Source: Trissonchulus latispiculum
Lineage: Eukaryota; Nematoda; Enoplea; Enoplida; Ironidae
Assembly: GCA_030248195.1 (NCBI GenBank)
Contig: JASAND010013292.1
Location: 1-64,000 of the forward strand
Direction of reading: 5' to 3'
Length of the DNA: 64,000 nt
Part shown: positions 43,858 to 55,967 of the stretch, piece by piece
How the letters are laid out: each line of letters opens with the position of its first letter
How positions within the stretch are numbered: position 1 is the first letter of the stretch
Position numbers and translations under genes: made by a program
The notes under the pieces: generated by a model
Told to the model about the DNA's origin: nothing
Seen by the model: only the letters and a program-made list of their open reading frames with translations
Database searches by the model: none

Positions 43858-44589
43858 TTATCTTTCAAGTTCAACTGCAACAGTACCCTGAATAGTTCTC
43901 TCATTGCCGTCTAAAGAGTAGGACAGCGAATAGGACAGTTCGACCAAAGCCTGAAACAACACAGGACGTCAAAATGCAAATGTTTGCAATATTCTAAGAG
44001 GACTCGACTCGTGGTACTCTCTTGCTACTCTTGCAGGCTACCAAAGCATTGATTCCTATTTGGATCAATTTACCAAGAAAGCGGACATGAGATACATTAG
44101 ATACAGAATGAAAGGAAGATTTAAAATTAAAAAAGAAAAATATCCACTAAACAGAGAGAAAGAGCAAGACTGACCTTTTCTTGTCCAGGGGCTGACGCCA
44201 GTAATATGGCCTGTGTGACAGCTGACTGTGGAAAAATGGGATTATATCCGGGAAGTTCCGTGCCAGTGGGAGCATCAATCTTCACAGCACACATCTACAG
44301 AAAATCACACAATTATATATTATATTAAAAGTTTCACTTTGTGACTTACAACAGTAGTACTCTAAGCTAAAGTTGAGCCAATAAATTTTAAACATTTTAC
44401 ACATCTTTTAAAAGTTTACCTTTGGATCATCCGAGCGGACACTAAACTGGATATTTGACACGGGCTTTGCATTGGAACTGGTAATGGAAACAACCATAGT
44501 AGTGACATCAGGACGCGGCTGATTGGCCGCATAGTGAAGAACCACCCGTAGACCAGACTCTGACAAAACTTCCACTGATGGCTTACTGC
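43858..44589 (-). CDS. GGA: GGA gamma-adaptin ear (GAE) exons
   Basis: Three exons (44420-44589, 44175-44294, 43858-43950). KPSVEVLSESGLRVVLHYA begins the ear beta sandwich. The second exon's VKIDAPTGTELPGYNPI matches the hallmark PPSGTELPAFNP of GAE domains, followed by SAVTQAILLASAPGQEK. The last exon encodes ALVELSYSLSYSLDGNER to VELER and stop TAA at 43860-43858. Splice phases are consistent (1, 0, 0). Confidence 0.95.
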
Positions 44590-47500
44590 CTATAAAAAGA
44601 GACTCGACACAATTATTGATCGTGATCCCTGGCCTTGGTGACACACTAAATGACGTTATTTCCTTTCACAAGAGCACTGTTCGCAGGGGCACTAAATTAC
44701 AATTCTCACCGAAAATCTGGAAAATTGCACTTTTCCTAAAATTTGTCAAGAAAATTCTAAAAAAACCAAAATTCGTTTTATGCTTTTCATTAAAAAGACA
44801 AAATGGTATGCTACATTTCTGATACAAAGATGGCTTCTCAACTCCAAGTAATAATGATTCAAAGTTACTGTCCAGATTACCACCTAATGGAAAGAAACTA
44901 CATATTCCAACCACCAACTCGCAATTCCACTCACTGACCGGGTTCAATGGCGTTGAGGGCCACACTGACATCATCCAAAGGCCTGGGCCACAACTCTTCA
45001 TTGCCCGCAGTGGAACAGGAGTCCACAGAGGACTGAGCTGGCAAGTCAGCCATCGGCGGCGGATGACGATCGATCAGGGCCGCACTCCGACGTCCCTCCG
45101 CCGGAGAGCCAATCTCAGAGGCCATAGGAGTGGTATGGGGTGTGGGTGGGATGGAGAAGCCTCCGCTGCCGCCCTCCCTTGACCCAAAGGCTGCCCTCAA
45201 TAGCATGGGAGAGGCGTCAGCACTGTTGCCGTTGGCGCCGCCGCCTCCGGTCAAACCACCACCACTATCACTGGCTGGACCGAAGGGATCCAGAGGACTG
45301 AGGGAGGGCACAGGCGGGACTGTGGTTGGAATGTCCTTTAGGGCTATTTTTGGTTTACAGCTGAAGAAAGAAAGAAACAGCTTGCCTACACTTTACAATT
45401 GACAACATACATTAACACAGAGTCGGGTCCTGGGGGGGATTGTCCCCAAAAAATTTTGAGGGGGTTTGTACCTTGAACAAAAATTTTCAGGGGGACTTGT
45501 ACCTCAAGAATAAATTTGTAAAATTTTTCGAAAAATTAACGCTAATTTCATTAAAATTTGCAATTTTTTATCAAAATTTGCAAAAAATCTTAATTTTTGG
45601 AAAAATTTCAAAACTTTGCCCGATTTTCCCGAAAAATTAAACACTTTAGCTAAAAAATTCCGGCGAAGCCGGAAATTTTTTGAAATTTTACTGTAAAAAA
45701 CTATTTTTCCAGCTATTTTTGGTTACTCCTTGGCCATTCTTCGTTACCTCTTGTCCCCGACGGCGATAGGGCTTGTACCTTGTCCAGGTTGAGGGGAGGG
45801 GGGCTTGGACCTCCCAGACCCGCGCCTCCGCGTTAACCTATGATTGACAAAGTAAAGTATCAGACAAAATACTGGAAGCAAAAAAGTCAAGTAGGAAGGA
45901 AAATCACATTTACTGCTTTAGACACTTGTTTTAGACATCAAATCAATGAAACGGCCTAAGCATGAACCTACTCTTTTAGAAACTGGGAAGATGAACTCTT
46001 GCCGCTGGGGAGATTTTCATGGATAAGGGCCTGGGAAAGCTCGTCCAGATCCAACAGTCCTTTGGGCTTGTTGAAAGCAGGCGGAGGGGGCGCTGTCGAG
46101 GTAGAGGGAGAAGTCAGGGAATCCTGCGGGACAGCGTTGGGAGTGGGACGATCTCTGACAGTACTAGCCAGGTGTTCCGGAGAGGAGCGGCTAACCTCAC
46201 TTCCGCGCCGACTACCGTTACTATCATCCAGTCCAGCAAATCCAGACTTTTCTTCCATCGGTTTTGAAAGACCTAAAAAACAGAAGTTTCAACATAACTA
46301 CAACCGCTTGCTAGTTAATTTTTATTCAACACGAAGCAATATCCGAAAAGTTTATGCTTTCGAAGTTCTGATGCTAGGATATTGGAGTACGCGTTGACTG
46401 TTGAACGCGAACATACTGTACAATTCTCAACATCTTTCTTTTCAGTTCATTAAAGCTTAATAATAAATAGTGAACTATGCCTTTGGAATATAAATTTATC
46501 ATAAAGAGGAAAGACCTCTGTTTTCCCTGACTTACTTTTACTATTTAATATCGGACCAGTAAGATTGTTTGAGACCGAATTTGTCAATAAGGAATCAGTC
46601 TACAAATAAACAATATGTTAAACTGCTACTAAAAAGGATGTTATCAAAATAGCAATTAAAAGCTGATGAAAGCCAATTACTCTGCCTACACGCTTTCATC
46701 TATTAACTGGGGAATTAACAGAAAAAACACAATTTCCATTTGAAAAGACGGATCACACCATTTCAAGCCAAAGGGAACACTAAAACTGAACTCTCATTAA
46801 AATAATATTAAATCAAGATAATCAAAGGAAAAGAAATTTTCTTTATAGTGACTGAATGAAACAAAATGACAGCTATTAACAAACAAAATGTGAGAACAAC
46901 TGCGCACTTGAGCTGACTGTGGTAATGACTGAAAAACATCAGATAAATCGCTGAGAGCAGTTGAATTGCTGGAACCCGATCGTCGCTGGACCAGCGGAGT
47001 ACCAAAACCTCCTAAACAGAAACATTAAATAGTTTTTTGAACATACCTAACAGCTTCACTGTTATTAATGAAAACTAGAAGACATTCTTCATATGGAGAA
47101 ATTTAGCAAGTTTTCTCAAAAACGTTGTGCATATTGTAATTAGTTTTTAAATAAAGTTAAAATTAATTACTAATTTGTTTTGCTACACATATGATAAGTT
47201 ACCTACACTACACCTACACTCGTAGAAAAGAAACACTAAAAGCATGAGACTAGTAAAAACCTAAATGATTAGCTTGTGAGGCTGGAATCAGCCACCACCC
47301 CAAGCCTACGGTCGACATTAGATCGTAAAATAATTCAGGACGACAGAAACATTAGCTTGCTTAAGTTATACTCTGTGGACAGGGGAGCCCTTTATAAGTA
47401 ACACAAGGCTGAAATTCAAAACTTAAACCTCCCTGCTGTCAATTAAGTTTAACTTGACGACAAACGGTGATCCTTTCACGGTCACAAGAAGAGAAGGTAA

Positions 47501-50500
47501 AAAGCAAAAACGGCACAGGTTAACTCTTGAGGGTTCTACTTTTTCAGCTGAAGAAATAAATGGTGGGGGAACGAAGGTTGAAATGTTAGGTTTCGCAGTT
47601 TTCGCTCGCAACACTATCTTTACGAAGCTGAACATACGGATTAAAGTGCAACCAAAGAAGAAGAAGAAAATGTCAAGCAGGTAATGTTATGACTAAACTC
47701 AGAAATCAGAGCTAATAGGAGAAGGAGACAACTGGCTCCAGAGTACATCCATTTTCTGAATAATTGACAGCATGACGTGAAATCAATACATATGTGACCC
47801 AATAAAGACGGAATGAGAAACCTAAAAAACCTTCTTAAAGGGCATTAGAAAAATCCTAAAATAGTTTGCAAAAACTGATCATGATGATTCGTTTTCAGCC
47901 AAAACTAGCCTAGGCATACCTATGCCGAACATAATCCTGAAGAAAATGATTTCAGACTCGAATGTTCACATCACGCGATTATGTTAGAGAAAGTGTGTCT
48001 TGTATGAGTCAGAAAAGGCTCCGGAGTAAATATTTTCAAGCTTTTAATAGATAAAACTTGTCTAGCTCAGCTTAAAAATCAATTATACGCATTAGACGGT
48101 TATAAAAAATAAATGAATAAATAAAAGTACCCATTACTCTGCCTGTAAGTATGCTACGCGTGTCTAGGCATACTAGAGAAAAAGACTCGAGCTTCCTTTG
48201 AGAATTGAACATCACAGCAAGACAGGCAATTTCATAACCACTAAGGGTCTGGTAAATTCTTCTTAGATAAAATGCCAAGCCCAGTTAATAAAAACATGAA
48301 AAATTTTGTTGTGCACATACACAAAATAGAAAAAATCAAATAAAGGTATACACATTCCAAGGAAGAATCAGTATATTTGAATGTGATACGTAGATTTTAA
48401 CTTTAATAAATATATAGATTATGCAAAAAACCGGCTCCTACTTAGCATTGTCTCAGAAAATTTGGACGCCGAGAAAAGCACGACTTACCAGCAACAACCG
48501 AGCAGAGCACAAGTAGTTAGTCTTTAAGGGCCTTTCCGCACGCGAGTTAAAAGAGTTCTGGCTCGAACTTTTTCACACACAGGATTAAAGAGTCATGGTG
48601 ATTTCATAGTCCCAGTCGCCTCTAGACGCGCGTAGACGCGCGTCGAAGCGCGTCAACGCGCTACACTGCCATGGTACATTTGGAGGCGTCGACGCGCGTT
48701 GACGCACGTCGACGCGCGTAGACGCACGTCGACGCGCGTAGACGCCCGTCGACGCCTCCAAACGTGACATCACGTCCTGGTGCTATGCTGGCACTGGAAG
48801 CGTCGACGCGCGTAGACGTGCGTCGACGCGCGTCAACGCGCCCATGTGTGTGTGTTGGCTGTGTCTATCCTTTAAATTCCGGTTAAAGAAGTAAAGACAA
48901 CAGTTTCATAGGCACGTGACGTTATTTGACACAGCAAGTTTGGATGGGTGGCTCTATGACAAGTTGTTCCTTTCGCTTAGGACTTTCATTTGACACAACT
49001 TTGACCACTTTTAAAAAATTCCATTTTTGACCTATATACATATAAAATCGCCTAAGTCCCCACCCCAGCACTCTACAGCCATTTTGGGTACGCAGTTCTA
49101 TGACAAAAGTTGCTCAGCTCACTTATAGCTTTCATTTTATGCCAAATTTGATCACTTTTGAAAAATTTTATTTTTGACCCAAAATAGCCTAAGTCCCCAC
49201 CCCACCCCACCACAGCACTCTACAGCCACTTTGGGTACGCAGTTCTATGACAAAAGTTGCTCAGCTCACTTATAGCTTTCATTTTATGCCAAATTTGATC
49301 ACTTTTGAAAAATTTTATTTTTGACCCAAAATAGCCTAAGTCCCCACCCCACCCCACCACAGCACTCTACAGCCACTTTGGGTACGCAGTTCTATGACAA
49401 AAAGTTGCTCATCTCATTTCGGCCTTTCATTTTATACCAAATTTGACCACTTTTGAAAAATTTTATTTTTGACCCAAAATAGCCTAAGTCCCCACCCCAC
49501 CCCACTACAGCACTCTACAGCCACTTTGGGTACGCAGTTCTATGACAAAAATTGCTCATCTCATTTCGGCCTTTCATTTTATACCAAACTTGACCACTTT
49601 TGAAAATTTTTATTTTTGACCCAAAATAGCCTAAGTCCCCACCCCACCCTACTACAGCACTCTACAGCCACTTTGGGTACGCAGTTCTATGACAAAAGTT
49701 GCTCAGCTCACTTAGAGCTTTCATTTGATACCAAATTTGACCACTTTTGAAAAATTTTAATTTCGACTACTTGACCCCCTCCACCCGACTGACCCTCCCG
49801 ACGGCAAAGTGGAACCAGCCCAGCAAAATAGGTGCGTCGGACGGCAAAACGGATACCGGGAATGAGCTGGGCGCACCAGAAAACCCCTATGGACAAAGTT
49901 TTGAGACGCTAAGTAGAGCTTAGTATGGACCTCCAGGAAGCGGTTTCCGACTTGACCCTCCCGACGGCAAAGTGGAACCAGCCCAGCAAGATGGGTGGGT
50001 CTGACGGTAAAACTGACTGCGGGAATCGATTCTCCGTGCCAGAAAACCATTGTATGGAAGATTTGAGCTTTCAAAGTTAAATAGATAGCGATAAATTTCG
50101 ATTTTTCATGTTTCGAATTTTCGCCATTTTTGACGGACCACTGTGGTCGCTAGGGAAGTGATAGAGAAACGCAACCTGGACCGTTAGTTAGTTCAATATA
50201 TGTAATTTCTGAATATAAAAAGAAATCAGCTCCAGCTCGTAACGTTCGACCTGAGCGACGACCACAAAAATGGTCACTTTTCGCTATGAGCCGACTTTGC
50301 GGCACCACTGCGGCGCTGTGGCGCAGCTGCGGCGCAAAAAAGTTGTGATTCTTAAATTCTTTAGAGGGTACTACTAGACCCCATAGCCCTTTAGGTTGGC
50401 CCACCGCTGCAGATCACGTGAAAGCGGCGAACATTATGTACAATACAACCATCAAATAGGAGAAACCGGAAAAAAAACATCGCCGCCATAACCGGTCCGG

Positions 50501-53500
50501 GGCGCAACTTTTTAACGGTAAGTGATACGGGGCTGAAACTTCACAGACATACTAAACTCGATGTGCTCTACAATTTGCGCATGAAATCTGCGCAGGATCT
50601 GCGCAGGATTTTGCGCAGCTTCTGCGCAGCTTATTTTACACTGTCTCCAGCCACTTTTCACACATATTATAGGGGTCGCTGCCGCGACCCCTATGATAAG
50701 TATCATTAGTACCTCACTAATCAAGTTTTCACTGCAAATCATTTATCAAATGCTGCCAACATAATAATGAGCACAAATGCTTTTCGCATAAGCAAGTGAG
50801 AGAACATAACCTCTCAGTGATTCGTGACTAGCACTCAAATTGGCTAAAGCTTATCAGGAATGCCTCAGAAATGAAAAGTCACAGAAGTAGAAGAAGAAAA
50901 AGCTAAGTTATTAGTAAAGTATTCCCAACTTAAGGCAGAAAAGTAATATTGCACAGAATGAAGAGGTAACGCATGCACGAAATCTAGATAAGAATCCCTT
51001 CAAGTTCATCCTATAAGCGGCCCAAAGAAATATGTAGGTCAAGGTTTCACATAAATTTGAAAGACCAGATTATTTTCACTTGCTAAAAGGCACTAAGATT
51101 TTCAATGCACAACTGGTGCTAATCCTTACTATAGCTTACTATTCCGCTGGAAGTGAAAAGCACAGTAAGAAAGAGCTATTTGAAAAATAAAGGGAAATGA
51201 ATGTGGTATCAATGTGTCAACAAGTTTTCTGCATTCACTACACTTAACTCAATTCCCGTCTCGGTGACTGCAAGGAAACTAAAGTCTGACCAAAAAATGT
51301 AGAAAGCGAAATTGTTTTCTCTATCTCAAAAGCGCTTCAAGGTAGCTACCATTTTCTGAACCGGAAAAATGAGATGTGAAATAATTAGTTGTGTGTCAAA
51401 CATACCATCAGTTTTACATTTATACTATTATCGCGTGGCTTCTACATAATAGTAATCTTTCTTTTCGTGAAGAAATTTTTGAAATTTCCCGTGCAATTTC
51501 AAAGGGTGCCGCTTTTATATGTCCAGAAAAATTGGTACACGATTTTTTAGGAAAATTTTCCTCTTGTCTGAAAGTCCTACACACCAAGTTTCTTGGTTGA
51601 AACTTGCGTGAGTTATTTCATTTTCACGATTTTCAAAATCCTTTGATCTTTGCCGCGTTTTCGACTTTGACTGGATATTATTACTCGCCACTCACTTAAT
51701 GGAAATTTTTTTGATTAGATTTTCAGGACCGCCTAGGCGTTAGCATTCACCTGATATATGTATGTGGTATTTCAAAATTTGAAAGTCGAAATCAAATGAG
51801 TAAAAACAGCATATTCAGAAAGTCTAACCTGAGCTGAATCCAACGACATAAAGTTTTCGTGGCTACGACTTTATTGCGTCCATAATGATTTTTCAAACAA
51901 TTTCCCTTATTTGCTCACTTGCTTTCGACTTTCAAATTTTGAAATACCACTATATCACGACAAAGCTGACGCCCAGGCGGTCCTGGAAATCTAATCGAAA
52001 AATTTGTTCATTGAGCGAGCCATGAGTAGTAGCCAATCAGGAACAAGTAAACAGTCTCCCTCCCAGCCTCAATGGGGGGGGGGGGAAGATAGTCTACTTG
52101 ATGCTAACTTTCTCAAAACTTGACCAATTTAGCTCAAATTTTGTGTGAGTGCATTCAAACATATATTTGCTTGATTGCTAATGAAATTTTAAAAATTTAA
52201 AAATTTTAAATTTTTAAGTTTTTTAAGGGAGGCCAAGGGGAACCAAAAAATTTTTATTTCCCGATTTTGCTGAAAAGTTGTATATAGGGGTTTCTGTGTT
52301 GTAGAACACGAAGTCCGTTTTTCGATTCAGCTTTTCGTCAGTTCAGTTTAAGCTTATATCTTAATGGGGGCGACTAAAAAGGGGGTGCCCCGAATTTGTC
52401 CGATTGGCCTTCTTTTTGGCGAAGTTATAGAGCATGGGTGTGGTCAAAAAATACTTGATCGTTGGTTCTTTGCTGCCTTCCATCCATGAGCAGCAGTCGG
52501 GTTTGTGTGCACGACCCCTTTTTTCACAACTACCAACATGATTAATTAAAAATCTCTGCTGACTGCAAGTAAGATTTAAGCTTAAACTGAACTGACGAAA
52601 AGCTGAATCGAAAAACGAATTTCAGATACGTGTTCTACAACACAGAAAACCCCTATATACGACTTTTCAGCAAAATCGGAGACAAAAAATCTTTTGGTTC
52701 CCCTTGGTCCCCCATTAAAAACTTAAAAATTTAAAATTTTTAAATTTTTAAAATTTTGTTGCCAATCAATCAGACATGTGTTGGAATGCACCCACACAAA
52801 GTTTTAACTAATTGGGTCAAGTTTTGATAAAGATAAAGAAAGCCTTGGGGGGGAGATTTTACTTAGGAAAGGGGGGTGTGGTGTTGATCCGCCAATCAAA
52901 GTCGGAAAAGTGGCAAAGATCAAAGGATTTTGAAAATCAAAAAATGTAACTCACGCAATTTTCAACCAAGAAAGTTGAAACTTGGTGTGTAGGACTTTCA
53001 GACAAGGGGAAAATTTTCCTAACAAATCGTGGTAGTAGCTACTACCACTCCTTCTTGGCATATAAAAGCATCACCATTTGAAATCGCACGGGAAATTTCA
53101 AAAACATTTGAAACACGAAACGAATCATCTCAACCTTCCAGAAAATATATACTTTAATTTTCTGATATAAAGAAACAATTTCGCTTTTCTGGCCAGACTA
53201 TAGTGAAGGCACAAGGAACAAGGCAAGAGGTAAAATCTGGGACAAAGTAAGAAAGTGAATCTTCTTTAAATTAGCACAGAAAACCCAACAAACCTAAAGA
53301 AGAACAAGGAAACAAAAACAATGCTATACCCAATAATGATACGTCGTCAGAGCACGGGGTGGTCGATGACAAGAAATCATCTATAAGGCTGCCAGTTCCA
53401 TTGCCTAAAGTGTTGGTTGATGTGGCAATCTTCGGCGAGATGGAGCCTTTCCCAAAGCCAGAGGAGGAGGATGAAGCCGAAAGATTTAACAGCTGCCGAT

Positions 53501-55967
53501 CTGAAAAATAATTCTAGACTTAGCTTTAAAGACAGTTTGCAAAACCACATTCGTTGAAATGAAACCTGCAGAGAGCCGAGTACGATTTACTCAAGCAGCA
53601 GGAAGGAGCATAGTAAGTGTTCATAACCACGTTATTTAGAATGAGTTGAAGATTTAGTTAATGAAGATTCCTTTATTTTGATTGTACTTAACATTACAAT
53701 TTTGATCACTGTTCAGATAAACGTTACAATCGGAAATCTCCTAATCCGAAATATTCTGGACGTACGTATTCTGCGAGAATGTCTTATTTTTCAAGGGAGG
53801 GGAAGACGGGAAGCTATCTGTCTCAGCAATTTTTTTAGAAAAAGTATCTCTCTCAGCCAGGTAGGTAAATTTAAGTGAACAATGCACAGGGCAAACTCTT
53901 CGCCAAGTGGGTAAATGTCACCTATTTTGCCGAAAAATGCTAAAGATAGTAACAGATTTGTCTAGTATAATCCCTTGAGCAGCTGCCGTGGCAGCCAAAA
54001 CCAATCGTGGATTTGTACTGACAAAGCCTAAAACTGTTTGCTTCATTACTGTGACAATAAAATAGCTTCAAAATAATCAGACTATAGGTAAAAACATGAT
54101 TTTAGTCTAAGTTACCTCCAGCTGATAAATTTCTTATCCTAATCCTGTACTCATCTATTGCTTTCCCAACTTCATCATTAACACCCAGAATTTCCGCTAG
54201 AGTAAAAAATAAGAATAAGCTTAGATTAGAAGACAAGAATTTTTAACTGAGATCACAAACAAGAATTTAAATATTTGGAGTCAGGGAGGTTCAAAATCAA
54301 ATCAAAAATCTCGAAACGTTTGCTAGCAATAATAAAATTAAACCTAAAGTTGACTCTTCGTTATCGTTGGCTTCGCTGGCATATCGAAACAATGTTGGTC
54401 TATTTGAAACCAAGGAATCATGCAATTCCTAAAATAGCAAATATGAATAGCAAATATGCTATGCTAACCTTAACACTTCACGCGCTGAAACACAGCTTAC
54501 GTTGTGAAATCTTGAAAATTCAAGGGTCGTGGTAACGAAAACAAGTGAAAACAATCCTAAATTACAACATTAATAAATAAACATCATGCAAGGAAGAGAG
54601 CCATCGCCATCGTAACTACGCAATATATAGTGTAGCATAAAATATGTATGACGATGAAAAAATAAAAAGACACACACACACACAAAGACACACTTTCATA
54701 ATTTCTAATTCCTGTGGTTTCGCCGTATTGGCATCGTATTTATCTACCATCTCCGATAACAATCGAGAATTGTTTTGCATCATAGACAAATCACTGGAAC
54801 GCTTAGACGTCTTTTCAATACGTCGTTCTTCCTAAAATGCATTACAATTTAAAATTCAGGCGAGCAATGTGATTCGGGAATAACATACCTAAATCTTAAA
54901 CAATCCAACCACAAATGCGGCGACATAAATAAAACAAACACAGTATAAACTTAAAACTTAACAGCGACAAATATTTCTGCATTGAAAATGGTAATATATC
55001 ACTTATATAAATTTTGAAATCTTTGAACCGGCTGTATGAAATAGAAGATCACTGGAACTGACAAGAAATGAAAGCACAGCAATTACCACAGCACTAAATT
55101 AGAGTGTGTATAAAATAAGTCAATAAGCCAGTAAAATAAGCCACGGCCATACGAAAAAAAACGTTTTTGAATGTTTTTACAAAGGAAACTTAACCAATTA
55201 AGTAACACCAGATCAATTATGCAGCCTGATTTGAATGCACCTAAATTTCAGCTTACCCATCCAAAAAATAACGAACGTGTTTATACTGCAACAAAAGGGA
55301 AAAAGCAGCCTGTATTCGTACCTCTTTTACCATGCTTTTGATTAATCGATTGGCTGCCTGAAGATCTTCAGGGTTCTTGCTTTTGAGGAGTGTTGCCAAG
55401 AGCTGAAACAACAGAAAACATGCAGACACAGGATAACAGCGCAAACAACTACAAACCACAAAGGTATATCTGGCATTATATGACAAAGGTAACGAATATC
55501 AATTCGCAAGCTATCCATAGAGCAGCGAAATTATTCGTTCATACGTTCCCCCCAACTACAATCTTTCCGGCTGGTGATTCGACCAACAGAAACCGATTTC
55601 ACTAGACAGGGTTAATATGTCTGCAGTGAAACAGGGATTCTCTAATATTCTCATTCTGAGTTTGTATATAATCATAATCATAATCCAGCAAAAGTGGTTC
55701 TTAACCGTTGCCTTTCCGATCCCTTTACGTACTGAAGACTCGAAGAAACGATTCGCTCATCAACTAAATTATTCACTATATTTTCACTGGGTGCCAAAGA
55801 GTACGTACTTACGTATTCATAGGCCAGATTGAGTGAGTAAAGTAGTATGAGTGAGTAAAGTAGTAGTGTTTAAAGCGCAAAACTTTGAATATTTACAATA
55901 AATACTCACTGCTACCATAATAATGTGAGGTTTCTCACGATTATCTACTACATTCCATCGGTTACGC
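43858..55967 (-). CDS. GGA: GGA clathrin adaptor (GAT, hinge, GAE)
   Basis: GGA proteins are monomeric adaptors at the trans-Golgi network and endosomes: VHS binds DxxLL sorting signals on cargo, GAT binds ARF-GTP and ubiquitin, the hinge recruits clathrin, and the GAE ear binds accessory proteins. Thirteen minus-strand exons join in consistent phase: 55910-55967, 55322-55402, 54694-54831, 54344-54428, 54116-54196, 53330-53500, 46908-47011, 46536-46599, 45972-46272, 44939-45360, 44420-44589, 44175-44294, 43858-43950 (1,888 bp, about 628 residues). GAT, hinge and ear all align by eye with animal GGAs. A VHS domain and the true start were not located. The 6.3-kb intron (47012-53329) holds repeat C copy 2 and a large foldback. 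Confidence 0.92.
44939..53500 (-). CDS. GGA: GGA hinge exons
   Basis: Five exons (53330-53500, 46908-47011, 46536-46599, 45972-46272, 44939-45360), Ser/Gly/Pro-rich and presumably disordered. SDDVSLL contains a DxxLL-type acidic dileucine, the kind that in some GGAs occupies the VHS pocket. KGLLDLDELSQALIHENLP carries LLDLD, a clathrin-box match, and the following KPKIALKD aligns with the end of the vertebrate hinge. SPLDPFG gives a DPF motif. The donor after 46908 reads CAA|GTGCGC, a poor site accepted on phase. Confidence 0.88.
45424..45840. repeat. GGA: G/C-run repeat in a GGA hinge intron
   Basis: GGGGGGATTGTCCCC, TTGAGGGGGTTTGTACC and a hairpin TTCCGGC-GAA-GCCGGAA (45658-45674), with text similar to 33.95-34.2 kb (GAAATTTTTTGAAATTTTA...). 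A probable transposon fragment in the 45361-45971 intron. Confidence 0.5.
48600..48840. repeat. CpG-rich GTCGACGCGC tandem array
   Basis: About 18 copies of a 9-10-bp word (GACGCGCGTCGACGCGCGT, GTAGACGCACGTC) in three clusters separated by 30-60 bp. Self-complementary words in mirrored clusters recall the subterminal arrays of the hAT-like elements. It abuts repeat C copy 2. Confidence 0.8.
48844..50698. repeat. Repeat C, copy 2, in the GGA intron
   Basis: Same orientation and ends as 2956-4640. The 145-bp minisatellite is longer here (about 49000-49760, five to six units), accounting for the 170-bp size difference. The 3' 900 bp, including the terminal hairpin, differs from copy 1 by only scattered bases. 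It lies in the intron between GGA exons 46908-47011 and 53330-53500. Confidence 0.8.
50699..51279. other. GGA intron sequence, nothing specific
   Basis: AT-rich unique DNA between repeat C copy 2 and the next foldback. No exon with matching phase was found on the minus strand. Confidence 0.4.
51280..53203. mobile_element. Large foldback in the GGA intron, nesting a D-family foldback
   Basis: Outer arms (51280-51720 and 52880-53203) are inverted: AGAAAGCGAAATTGTTT, GAAATTTCCCGTGCAATTTC and GTCTGAAAGTCCTACACACC each recur reversed. Inside are a small inverted pair (TGGTATTTCAAAATTTGAAAG at 51764, reversed at about 51930) and a D-family element at 52085-52865. It ends about 130 bp from the GGA exon at 53330. 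Confidence 0.8.
52085..52865. mobile_element. D-family foldback, nested copy
   Basis: TTTTGCTGAAAAGTTGTATA, GTAGAACACGAAGTCCG and TTCAGCTTTTCGTCAGTTCA at 52267-52345 are mirrored at 52580-52690, and the AAAACTTGACCAATTTAGCT end is mirrored at 52798-52825. Same family as 25278-26826. Confidence 0.75.
54116..55402 (-). CDS. GGA: GGA GAT-domain exons
   Basis: Four exons. LLATLLKSKNPEDLQAANRL with IKSMVKE (55322-55402) is the most conserved GAT start. RRIEKTSKRSSDL then SRLLSEMVDKY (54694-54831) continues the first long helices. RPTLFRYASEANDNEESTL (54344-54428) matches the RPTLFRLASDTEDND motif of the ubiquitin-binding triple-helix bundle. EILGVNDEVGKAIDEYR (54116-54196) matches the last helix. 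Phases are 0/0, 0/0, 0/1 and 1/1. Donors are GTACGA, GTGTGT, GTTTAA and GTAACT; the weak third is supported by phase and homology. Confidence 0.93.

Noticed and set aside
43605..43904. 99-codon minus ORF as a separate gene
   Set aside because: It overlaps the last GGA exon in another frame; the GGA frame is supported by homology and splice phase.
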